A stretch of DNA of 19,913 nucleotides from Saccoglossus kowalevskii (Eukaryota; Hemichordata; Enteropneusta; Harrimaniidae): positions 4,262 through 24,174 of the forward strand of contig NW_003113963.1 in the NCBI RefSeq assembly GCF_000003605.2, written 5' to 3'. Position numbers and translations under genes: made by a program. Numbering within the stretch: the first letter of the stretch is position 1; each line of letters opens with the position of its first letter. The notes beneath the pieces are model-generated. The model was given only the letters and a program-made list of their open reading frames with translations, was not told the DNA's origin and did no database searches. Positions 11,334 through 19,796 of the stretch are shown here, piece after piece.

Positions 11334-11528
11334 TTGATATGGGGTGTCAGCGACTTTCGTAAAATTTTGTCTTCACAATTCCTGCATTACCGACAGATGC
11401 GGTGTAATTCTATTTGCGCATGTGTAACCTACCGGGCAATGGGCGAGGGTAAAAAGCAAATACCGGTTTATAACATCAAAATACATGCAACTCCGGAAGA
11501 AGTCAGCGGCATATTTGAAACAATTTAA
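11334..11528 (+). other. Unassigned short open frame (64 codons) in a CpG-richer stretch
   Basis: The frame begins MIWGVSDFRKIL. It has an internal ATG at 11439 in good initiation context (G at -3, G at +4) giving MGEGKKQIPVYNIKIHATPE, and ends at a TAA at 11526. I do not recognise it. It differs from the surrounding AT-rich DNA by more CpG and more charged codons. A second open stretch in another phase follows at once (11533-11664). It could be a decayed gene fragment or a first exon, or chance. Confidence 0.2.
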
Positions 11529-11532
11529 ATAG

Positions 11533-11664
11533 CAGAGTGGGTATGGATGGGTACGAAGGAGGAAGCTAGAAGAACTATATTATACAGCTGAGAAACTCAG
11601 ATTACCAGTTGAAAAAGATGATTTCTTCAGAGGAAATACAAAAAAAGGGATGGTGAATGTTTAA
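11533..11664 (+). other. Unassigned open stretch (43 codons) without a usable start
   Basis: It is open from just after the TAG at 11530 to a TAA at 11662. It reads SGYGWVRRRKLEELYYTAEK and on to a lysine-rich end (RGNTKKGMVNV). The preceding AAATAGCAG resembles a splice acceptor but lacks a strong pyrimidine tract. The composition is protein-like (charged, helix-prone), yet no family is recognised. It may be a frame-shifted continuation of the same relic as 11334-11528. Confidence 0.2.
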
Positions 11665-13209
11665 ATTTGAATGATTGGAACCTAGTTTTTCAACTCAAAC
11701 ATAAAAATATTACACTATATTCAAAGAGTATTTTGCATGTTCATTTTTCTTGGTTAGGCAGAATAGCAGAATGATATAATTTAGATAAAAGATAATGGCA
11801 CTTATTTTTTATGCTTTGAGTTGGAAACACAGGTGAGCGGTTTTTGGCAACTCTGAATGTTTGGAACATTCAAAATCTGTTCTACCTTCTTGTCTGTAGA
11901 CCTGAGGTCACGCAATATGCACAAGTGCACAAACGATAATTGCGCAAATTCTATCAATTCAGAATTCAGGAATTGGGACAAAATAATCATAAAGGATATG
12001 CATAAAGAAAATTAAGTAGCATAATTTTGTATAAAAATATTGTCTATACAGGTGGACATTTTGTTTTTGAAAAAGCAAGTATCCAGAGTCTGTAGGGTGC
12101 AAATTTCATCAAAACATGGCATGTATTTTTACGCAAGACATGCTTAGAAGCATTTTATGTTTGTTTTGCTGTTTTATTGAAATGTTAAATGTGCCGTAAT
12201 TGATTTTACTATCCTAGCTTCTCCAATTGGAAGTAGCCTGAATTACAGGTACCCCCCCTCCATGTGTAGAGAATAGTAATTAATATTATTATACATGTAT
12301 ATACATGTACCTCTCCAGCTGGGAATGCCTTTCTTCCATTTTACTAATAGACACTTCCTGTCTTGAGATTCAAATTGAGGAAATATTCATAGGTGAACAT
12401 TTGATGGCCTAGCATATATTCATAAATTTCTCAATTCAAACAGTAATGAATGATTTCTATTGACCAATCGAATAACACATGTTTTCAAATGACGCTCTGC
12501 AATTGTTGATTGATGGACTAGTTGGGTTGAATTGTTATTAAAATTTGTGAATATTTATAAAAAAAAGGGTTTGTCGTGTCTAGTAGTGTTTTTGCACATC
12601 TATATCCTATGATAATCTTTAAATAATTATAAAACACATTCAATAATTTGAAATATTTATACCGTATACGGTAAAATAAAACCATCACCACATATGTAAT
12701 TACCACAGTATTTCCTGAAAGCACATTTCTGCTCAATTGTGTGACCTGTCCTAATTAATTATCATTAACTTTTAAGTTATATTTACTATTCAATTATACA
12801 TGTACACCAGTTGTATGCTGATTAGATCACAAGGGTTTATGCTGCCTGTCTTTTCACAACTAAGAGTGGTCTAAGCTTCAGAAACAATATGTTACTACAT
12901 GTCCGGCAAGTGAAATTTACATAAACACCAGACATAATTAAAGCTGGAATGGAAGCCACTATAATTGTATCTATCAGCGTTGATGCATAAATACTAAGAT
13001 AAGGTGAACTCACTGTACTGTAGTTTATAAATTGTTGATACTAAGTCATATATCAGTGATCATCTTTGATCAGTTCATTCATGGCGTATGTCTTATCCTG
13101 TATGGACATATGGACATGCATCGACTGTTAATTTATGTTGCCTAGTGTAATTATATACTGATGTGATTATATGGACTGTACTTGTGCCTTAATCTGCAAA
13201 GATAACAGT
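11665..13209. other. Non-coding stretch
   Basis: AT-rich sequence. The perfect 12-bp palindrome ACCGTATACGGT (12661-12672), followed by AAAATAAA, resembles the tip of the 13210 MITE (TACCGTAAAAT) and may be a solo terminus. TACATGTATATACATGTAC lies at about 12291-12309. No gene is seen. Confidence 0.5.
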
Positions 13210-13395
13210 TACCGTAAAATCTGTATTAGTAGTCGCATCTCTATAATAGAAGTCGCACCCATTTGGTGTGAATAGTTGAGAACCAAAATTTTATCATTTC
13301 TCATATGTGTAGATGCTCTAATAGAAGCCGCATCCCCTCCATAACATTGTATCATTTTAATAGAAGCCGCGGTTTCTAATACAGATTTTACAGTA
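13210..13395. mobile_element. 186-bp MITE with ends TACCGTAAAATCTGTATTAG and internal AATAGAAG repeats
   Basis: The left terminus TACCGTAAAATCTGTATTAG (13210-13229) is inverted at 13376-13395 with one difference. The similarity goes on inward through the GTCGC and GCGG side of the arms. TA dinucleotides stand at both tips, so a TA-targeting (Tc1/mariner-like) origin is likely. Between the arms a motif of the form TAATAGAAG(T/C)CGC occurs three times, at about 13244, 13319 and 13359. The ends resemble those of the 521-676 family but are distinct. The - strand frame at 13209-13568 merely crosses this element. Confidence 0.72.
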
Positions 13396-14340
13396 AATGC
13401 CCTTGTAACATGGAATAAATTGTATTCTGTACTCATGGAGCCATTCCTATACTGGTATTTGTGATTTGTAGCTGATTGTATGCTCATTATAATATGCAAA
13501 TAAGTTACGTCTTGTTTTATTTGATTGGCAGAGTACACTGACTGCAGGCAAAGCCTGGTGATTGTCAAAACTGTATTGGGTGGTGTATATAATTTAATGG
13601 CCTACGGTAGCTGGGTTTGTAAAATGATAATCCACAGCTCTTCATACATTTGCAGATACCACGGATTACCATGAGTGAAACCAGTATTTCTTTACAGATT
13701 ACTTTTATCTTGTATAGGCCGAGGGACAGATGTTTTTTTTTAATGTCAGAGTAACGCATTACCTTCAGGCTAAATCACATTTAGAGTACTTATACAAGCT
13801 GGCATTGTATATGTCACCATAATGACGTCTTCCCACAGATCTTCAAGTTACTCATTAGAGAGATGGGTTGGGGTGGGGGTGGATGCTGCTCTTTATTAAT
13901 GTAAAGATTCAAAGACAGTGATGCCCCCTGAAGGAATCCAATCTTGTTTGTTCTAAATGTCAAACAGAGATGATGTATTGATTATGCCATCTTTTTACTA
14001 TTCTTTCAAGTGAAAAATAAATTGGGTATGGCTGTATTCCACTCTTGTCATGCAGTTTTTCATGTGATGCATTTTAGAAGCTTTGTATTACATATCATGG
14101 AACCCACATTAGGCATGATATGATGTGATCATTGTTCTGCACATTAACCACAAAAAAAACATTGCTTTGTCGAAAAATAAAGGCTAAATATATAACTCAG
14201 GAGTTCTAAAATATTGACAGGTGGATTAAAAACACCTCCAATGGAGTTTACTGTAGTGAAACATGACTATTGAATAGGAGATATTGCACATGATTAGAAA
14301 TTTTAAGTCATCTCACATTTAAATAACAATTAGGCCATAC
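13396..14340. other. Non-coding stretch
   Basis: It contains a G-rich run (GGGTTGGGGTGGGGGTGG-like) at about 13864-13882 and otherwise ordinary AT-rich sequence. No exon is recognised. Confidence 0.5.
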
Positions 14341-14747
14341 TTTTATTATCCCTTGTTTCGCGTACCCGCTGAATGAACAGGAGCTGAAGATGAAATAAAA
14401 ATATAATTTTATTTCAGCGTAATTTCTCGCGCCCGCCGACTTGTACACGCGAAAAAATGCTACAAAAATATTATTTTTATCTTCATTTTTTTACCGCCCG
14501 CCGCATAACAAATCCAAGTTGCATTTTCGTGGCATTATCATGATCAAAGTACCGAAGTCTCATGCAGATGAGAAACAAGGTTATACATGGAATAAAATTT
14601 TATTTCATTTCTTCTCTCTGATCAATGATCTCACTTATAATTCTTTGAGAATCACACAAATCTGATGGAAAAAAAGAATTAATTTTGTTTTTATTTCCGC
14701 CCTCAAAAAATTGCTTTATAAAAACTTGCGAAACAAGGAATAAAAAA
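14341..14747. mobile_element. MITE-like element with TTAT(C/T)CCTTGTTTCGC ends
   Basis: TTATCCCTTGTTTCGC at 14346-14361 is inverted at 14728-14743 (GCGAAACAAGGAATAA), 15 of 16 matching, about 400 bp apart. Both tips are embedded in T-rich or A-rich sequence, so the target duplication cannot be read. The inside differs from its surroundings: GCCCGCCGAC, CGCCCGCCGCA and TTCCGCCCTC are GC-rich words in AT-rich DNA. A perfect 10-bp hairpin stem (TGAAATAAAA, 14391-14400, with 14407-14416) lies near the left end. The small + frame at 14441-14665 has no recognisable similarity and is probably fortuitous. The superfamily is unassigned. Confidence 0.6.
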
Positions 14748-15316
14748 ATCTGACCTTAACAGGAGGTTTTGTAATTGTGTAAAGATCAAATCTAAAGAAT
14801 TTTCACTAGGTTTAAAATTCACTGGTTTGCAAAGGAAACAATATATTTGTTAACTTAAAATTCACTAAGGATACTGTATATGCACCAGTAGTCAAATAGA
14901 CTTTACCTGACGCATGGAGCTGGGAACAGCCACTGGTGGCGCTGTATACAATCAAAACCTATTTATGCTTGCCAACGCTTACGCTGGCTATCAGTGTAAA
15001 AAGCAGAAACATTTGTTAAATTTGGTGACTTGTTTAGTATAATAGAAAGCTTGTACAGTCTTCAAATAACCACAATAGACAGAGTTGGGTTCAAGACCGA
15101 ATATACGTGGTTCAGGCGTTTCATAATAAATGCTTTTTCTATAAATAATTTTAAAATACCGGTAATATTCATGAGACATGTCTACATTATAACATCATTT
15201 AAGCTATTAGCATATTGTGTACGCAGTGCACATGCTTCAGGCCCTTTTTCCGTATTCCACAATGCATGCATCATCACAGTGAGGTCATTTGAAGTTTGTG
15301 TTTTATGCAACATAAC
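14748..15316. other. Non-coding stretch with a CTCF-like word
   Basis: CCACTGGTGGCGCTGT at 14930-14945 resembles the animal CTCF core (CCASYAGRKGGCGC) with about two differences. The 106-codon + frame at 15030-15350 is not recognised and runs into the hairpin at 15317. Binding is untested and the match is weak. Confidence 0.3.
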
Positions 15317-15361
15317 GTTCAGCACCATCAATGAGGTTTCACTTCATTGATTGTGCTGAAC
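15317..15361. repeat. 20-bp-arm hairpin with 5-nt loop
   Basis: GTTCAGCACCATCAATGAGG (15317-15336) pairs with 15342-15361 at 18 of 20 positions around the loop TTTCA. No U-run or processing context is visible, so no RNA function is proposed. Confidence 0.75.
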
Positions 15362-16016
15362 ATTGTGTTTGTATTGAAAGCCCACACATAAGCGACTCTA
15401 CCAGATATATACACCAGCTAACAAGTCATACCAACCCAGCGACTGCTGAGGATTTGTACACACTCCCACCATATCATACTCAATATCACCCACGGTAAAA
15501 TGCAATTACAATTCTGGTTCCTCTATAACTCTGGTTTCATCTGGCTTATATAGTGTTGGAGTTCACCGAACAGTACAAATATTCTTAGGGTACATGTGTA
15601 TAGTAATGAGCATTGTGTTTAGCTGTGTGTTAGTAAAATATCATTTTGACATTTCAACTGCAAACATCAAAATTCATGAACATTATATTAATTTAGATTA
15701 TGGAACTTGTATATTTTCTCTGAACAAGTTGTATTCTGGTGATTGATACTTGCTATATTATTATACATAACGCCATAAGTTACAGTGTGCCGTAATTTTG
15801 TGGTATTTTACGAGGTATTTTCATCCTACTATATATATAAGGAAATGCGAATTACGCACATAAGCGTCCTCTGTTAATAAAAACAAATATGGCTGCCACC
15901 AGAGTTTGACCGGATTCAACACAAAGAAGTTTGCTGATTCTGTTCTAAACATTTAGTATTTCGGCATTCTCATGATATATCCTTAGAAGGAAATAATGTA
16001 TGATAATATGGTTATC
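15362..16016. other. Non-coding stretch with weak promoter-like words
   Basis: TATATATAAG at 15832-15841 lies about 45 bp upstream of AAATATGGCTGCC (ATG at 15889), which resembles a YY1-type initiator. The ATG opens only six codons before TGA. Nothing downstream looks like a gene, so this is at most a decayed or cryptic promoter. Confidence 0.2.
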
Positions 16017-16130
16017 ACGAGAATACCTCAGAAGTATGCACTCAGACAGTACGCCGTGCATCGACCTCTGGGACGTGACAGTCGATACTTCCACTGTACT
16101 GTCTAAGTGCATACTTTGAGGTATTCTCGT
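16017..16130. repeat. Long fold-back (hairpin) with 36-bp arms
   Basis: The left arm 16017-16052 begins ACGAGAATACCTCAG and ends CAGACAGTAC. The right arm 16096-16130 is its inverse with one inserted base and one mismatch. Weaker pairing extends outward to about 15991 and 16150 (ATGTATGA against TCATACAT) and inward through GCATCGAC against GTCGATAC, leaving a loop around CTCTGGGACGTGACA. The whole would fold as a single rod of about 160 nt. A palindromic MITE is the simplest explanation. A hairpin RNA precursor is possible, but the arms are longer and more perfect than in a usual animal pre-miRNA. Confidence 0.8.
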
Positions 16131-17080
16131 AATAATCTCATACATGTATTACATGCTGTTTGTGAGTGATACAATCCAGTGAAATCACAGATATCGACAG
16201 TGAAGAGTGATATCCGGAGATAATCAGCAGACACATGCAGCTCTCTGCCTTAGGTGTACAGTATATATTGTTCATGCTTGTCTAACACAGACAATTGATT
16301 ATTTTACTGAACTTAGTGCCATAACACTCAGTCTCATTTACTGGATTGCATAATATACACAGATATACAGGAATTACAATGTAATTTCCTTTGCTACTGT
16401 TACAATCGATTCAATTCATGTGCTTTGTCGGTGTGTAATTATGCAACTCAATAGAGGACAAGTAATCCATTTATGCCGAAATAAAACTAGCTTGTCGCGA
16501 AGACTATCACACATCGATGCATGCAGATCACGTCGTATGCATCCAATCCTTTGAAAAAATCAATTTAGAGCCCCGCCGACTAAAATTATTTTCACTTTCC
16601 CTTTGTAGTATTACCCAATTAGTAATACTGTAAAATACTCTATAAAATATTTTTGTTGAAAGGATGATTAAGTCCAAATAAAATCCAGTGAATCTTCCCT
16701 TTTCGCCCCATATTTTACATTCATTTTGTCAAAAATCAGTGAAAATCTCATACAAAACATCCTAAAAGTCTTTCTAGTTAAAATTAATTCCAGCTACAGT
16801 AAGTATTCTACAGTATGATAGTATTCGCACTAATAGTGTATGTACTACGTAAATGACATAGGTGTGTCTTGTCTTCAGTGGTTAATATTTAATATTCAGT
16901 TGTATTTTATTCTAACATGGCTATTCTGAATCTAGCAATCTGATTGGCTGAAGCAGGTTTTTTTTTATATGTGGCCGCACTAGAAGACCTGTGAGCACAG
17001 ATTAAGCTAAAGATCAACTGATCAAAACAGCTAGGAAATCTGGTACAAGTATTAGTACACATTACTCCCAAAAATGATAA
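16131..17080. other. Non-coding stretch
   Basis: AT-rich sequence apart from the degraded MITE at 16809. GATGCAT and ATGCATC form a small inverted pair around 16515-16541. No exon is recognised. Confidence 0.5.
16809..16890. mobile_element. Probable degraded copy of the same MITE family
   Basis: The left end TACAGTAT is followed, after an apparent short insertion, by TTCGCACTAATAG. The interior GTAAATGACATAGGTGTGTC closely matches the 18770 copy (GTAAATGACAGAGGTATGTC). No matching right terminus was found, so only the left part is marked and the right boundary is a guess. Confidence 0.45.
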
Positions 17081-17735
17081 TATTTTAAGAAATCTGTCTG
17101 TATGTATAATTTACCATCCCAGTGTGGCATTAAACAAGTTCCCAATGTTTATCTGAATGGCAAGCCACTACAATTTGTTAGTCAGTATTGTTATTTAGGA
17201 TATCATTTTACCCAGGACGGAAAAGACAGTATTTGTATGAGAAAACAAATACGTGGATTGTTTTCTCGAGCCAACTTTTTATTACGTAGTTTTAGTAAAT
17301 GTTCTCTTCCTGTTAAGTGTACGCTATTTCGTAGTTATTGTTCAAATCTGTATTGTAGTTACCTATGGTCGGATTTTACTGTGGTAGATTTTAATCGTAT
17401 TCGTGTTGCGTATAACAACGCTCTTAGAATTATATGTAATGTTTCTCATTCTTTTAATAGTAGTATAACAGAGACTTTCGCCTGACTACATGTTGATGAT
17501 TTTCAGGTTAAACTTAGAAAAATGTGCTACAGTTTTTCGCAACGTATTTTGTTGAGTAAGAACTCTGTTTTAATCAATTTATTATCTAGTGATACTTTTT
17601 TTAAATCACGTATATGGCAAATGTGGCGTGGTCGATTCTATTTAAGGCATACTGTGTAATTTGTTAATATTTTTTTTTTCTTACTTTTTATATGGGCTTG
17701 TCCTGAAATAAAAGATAATAATAATATATTGCGCA
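17081..17735 (+). mobile_element. 5'-truncated non-LTR retrotransposon (CR1/Jockey-like), 3' end
   Basis: The fragment encodes only the C-terminal part of a reverse-transcriptase ORF, then a short 3' UTR and a (TAA)n-like tail. The homologous frame seems to start about 17081 (YFKKSVCMYNLPS), just after stops. This fits 5' truncation, as is usual for target-primed insertion. The 3' UTR holds a T10 run, then TATGGGCTTGTCCTGAAATA and a GATAATAATAATA tail ending about 17729-17735. Short microsatellite-like tails of this kind are typical of CR1, L2 and RTE-type elements rather than long poly(A). No target-site duplication could be assigned, because the 5' break is blurred. The clade is uncertain within the Jockey supergroup. 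Confidence 0.85.
17102..17659 (+). pseudogene. Reverse transcriptase C-terminal fragment with one in-frame stop
   Basis: The frame opened by the ATG at 17102 runs to a TGA at 17483-17485. It then continues in the same frame for 57 more codons to a TAA at 17657-17659. Recognisable parts are VYLNGKPLQFVSQ, then YCYLGYHFTQDG (the YLG motif at the end of the RT domain). After that come IRGLFSRANFLLRSF, CTLFRSYCSNLYCSYLW and YNNALRIICNV, the thumb-like C-terminal region of Jockey/CR1-type RTs. Beyond the stop the protein continues VKLRKMCYSFSQRILLS and ends near IWQMWRGRFYLRH. The YXDD catalytic box and the endonuclease are absent, so it cannot be active. The TGA falls where related elements often have arginine, consistent with a CGA to TGA change at a former CpG. 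That is inference. Confidence 0.87.
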
Positions 17736-18502
17736 TTTTGCGGGAAAACTCTGAGGAACATGAGTCTTCATTGCAGCATAGCAGTGAAATGAAACTCAGG
17801 ATTTTATCGACATGCCCATCCCTGTCACTCTCTGGGCTTGTCATCTGTTTCGTAAATCAACATAAATGCAAAGAATCATATATTCATTACTGTTTTTACT
17901 TTGTTTTTGTGTGGTCAGTATATGGTCAGTATTAGAATTGTTGTAAATTTTGTCATGCATTCTACCCATCTATGCAAATGTTCTATGGAGTGCATTTAAG
18001 GCCCAGAATTTGGGTACAAAATCTAGAACACACACGCCAGGCGGTTACATTCTAATCCCTAAAAATTCCAGTTTACACAAAAAAACAACAAAACTCCATG
18101 TGGAAATCATTATATAATGTAATATCAGTGAACTGTGAGAATCAGGGTATAATGATTCCAGAATTATCACGCTACTGGGTGTTTTTAAAAAACCATGGCT
18201 CTTAGCAACCCTTACGATAGTAGTATAATCCAAGAAAAGATGTTAGGAGATTTACACATAGCAACATGATATAAACAACAATTTTATAATTTATTTTTTG
18301 TGTGAGCATGTTATAAACGCATGCGTGGTATTTGGTAGCAGATATAAGACTTCTCTGAGTAAAATTAGCATATTTGGCGGAAGATAATATCTGAGCGGAA
18401 ACAAAATAAGTGTGATTCTTTATTGTCTATTGCTTTGAATAGATAATATTTTTATTAATCATTATACAAATTAACTGATAAAAATACTATTTTTATTTAC
18501 AG
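17736..18502 (+). other. Non-coding stretch leading to the TM2-exon acceptor
   Basis: This is probably the 3' part of an upstream tetraspanin intron. TTAACTGAT at about 18471-18479, some 25-30 bp before the acceptor, is a plausible branch site, and a T-rich tract precedes CAG. No first coding exon is visible. Confidence 0.5.
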
Positions 18503-18691
18503 TGCACCGGTATAGCAATATTGTCTGTTGGTATATGGGGGAAGATAGGTTTGGATAAGTACAATGAACTCTCCACAGATGATTTCTCTAATGTACCGTA
18601 TATTCTAATTGGAACCGGTGGATTCATCATTATTGTTGGATTGATAGGATGCTGTGCTACATTCAAGAGTGTTTCATGGTTGCTTAGATTG
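18503..18691 (+). CDS. Tetraspanin (TSPAN6/7-like), internal coding exon: end of TM1, EC1 loop, TM2
   Basis: Tetraspanins are four-pass membrane scaffolds that organise receptors and integrins in plasma-membrane and endosomal microdomains. This exon is 189 bp (63 codons) and phase 0 at both ends. It follows a pyrimidine-rich acceptor ending TTTATTTACAG and is followed by the donor GTAAGT at 18692. The translation opens with CTGIAILSVGIWGK, the end of TM1. A short hydrophilic extracellular loop follows (around KYNELSTDDFSNV), then PYILIGTGG and a hydrophobic TM2. The motif GCCATFK follows; its cysteines are the juxtamembrane pair usually palmitoylated in the family. The segment ends SWLLRL at the inner loop. 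From memory, TSPAN7 has the same layout (VGVWGK, then APYVLIGTG, then GCFATC, then WMLKL), and many tetraspanins have an exon of this length here. The frame stays open upstream only because of the intron, so no start codon belongs to this exon. Family assignment is firm; the exact orthologue is less certain. Confidence 0.93.
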
Positions 18692-19721
18692 GTAAGTGCC
18701 TCCGCGTGTACTTATTAATACCTGACTGCGAGAAAGCAATCAGTACTGGTCGAGCCTAAAATCTATACATACCGTATTTGCTCTAAAAGAAAATATGCAT
18801 TCAGGTAAATGACAGAGGTATGTCTATATGATAATGATAAGTTGTATTTTAATAATCCAGTACAGGATAAATGTGATTCTTTTGATTTTATATACTCTAA
18901 ATCTCTAAACTTTATGTGATTCTAAATCTGTCATAGTCTATGCTCTGTTACACAGATAGTGCCTTGGCTCAGAGAAATCATTTGTAGGTTTATTTGGTAA
19001 TCTGTAATATGGCTATAGTGTGTGACACTGAATAATAATGTAATCCACCAATCGATGAACTTCTTAGCATTGATGTATTAAGCTTGTATTGTCAGCAAAA
19101 CTTAATTGACAGCCTTTTCAATTTTTAGTAGCTTTACCAAAAATCAAAACTGAGTTGGCGTTGTTTATTGACAAGTGAAATAATCATCTTATAAATAAAA
19201 AGGAGGGACCTAATGACAATACAGGTAGCAATTCAAGAGTCTGCTGTGCATCTCAGACTAATGTTAAATGGAAAGTGTTTCACAAATATTCATTTTGTAA
19301 TATAGTCCAGCTTTGATCATCAAACAGAGAATCCTGTGTGTGATTCGCTGACTTGATGACACCTTAAGATTCACACCTAACTATGGAACTGTTCAGTCAT
19401 GGTATTCAGCTATTGGCAAGGAGGATGTCTAGTGAATACACATTGTATTAAACGTATCATAGGCTTCAAACACAATTTTGCTGACAAATTAACTTTAAAA
19501 AACTAAAAGCTATAGTGACTATTATTTCTGTGTGATAAGTGATTTTTCGTTCTCTCTGAGATATTGCATATTGTTTGTTGTATCCTATGTGATGTTTTGA
19601 CATCATTACGATGCTATGACTTTTGTTTGTCCTGTTTTTAAGTTGGATTTCATGCATAATGCAGGATCTCGCAGTATATGGAAATATTCTATTGCTGACT
19701 AACTATTGATTTTTTTTACAG
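18692..19721 (+). other. Tetraspanin intron between the TM2 and TM3 exons
   Basis: This is a 1030-bp phase-0 intron with a consensus donor (TTG then GTAAGT) and an acceptor with a T8 tract ending ACAG. It contains a copy of the dispersed TACCGTATTTGCTC MITE family starting at 18770. The rest is unremarkable AT-rich sequence. No other open frame of interest was seen in it. Confidence 0.9.
18770..18910. mobile_element. Copy of the same MITE family inside the tetraspanin intron
   Basis: The left end is TACCGTATTTGCTC, followed by TAAAAG. Inside are GTAAATGACAGAGGTATGTC and TTTTAATAATCCAG, which align with the 521-676 copy in the same order. A decayed right end may lie around 18890-18910 (TATACTCTAAATCTC). 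The insertion begins about 80 bp downstream of the splice donor of the TM2 exon. Confidence 0.55.
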
Positions 19722-19796
19722 TATGGTATACTATTATTTGTTGTTCTGATTGCTGAGTTGGCTGCTGGTATATCTGGTCTGGTCTACAGAGAACCA
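19722..19796 (+). CDS. Tetraspanin (TSPAN6/7-like), next coding exon: TM3
   Basis: This 75-bp exon (25 codons) is phase 0 at both ends. It follows the acceptor TTTTTTTTACAG and precedes the donor GTAAGT at 19797. It encodes YGILLFVVLIAELAAGISG followed by LVYREP. This is a complete TM3 with the conserved glutamate of the AEL(V/A)AGISG motif, then the first residues of the large extracellular loop. Human TSPAN7 has a very similar segment (SLVFLAELVAGISGFVFRHE). Its phase continues directly from the 189-bp exon, giving LLRL joined to YGIL as in the family. The CCG-motif large loop, TM4 and C-terminal tail are not in the window and must lie past its right end. Confidence 0.93.

Noticed and set aside
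13209-13568. 119-codon frame on the - strand
   Set aside because: Half of it crosses the 186-bp MITE with its repeats. The rest shows no similarity I recognise.
15036-15098. Possible tRNA-derived SINE: A-box-like TAGTATAATAG at 15036 and B-box-like GGTTCAAGACC at 15088
   Set aside because: Both words fit loose pol III consensuses, but spacing is long, no cloverleaf can be drawn and no SINE tail follows.
15030-15350. 106-codon + frame as a membrane protein
   Set aside because: It is rich in Ile, Phe and Tyr as expected from random AT-rich codons. No domain is recognised and it runs into a hairpin repeat.
15842-15909. Promoter or first exon at the YY1-like AAATATGGCTGCC
   Set aside because: The reading frame ends after six codons and no donor or downstream exon is visible. 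It is kept only as a weak note.
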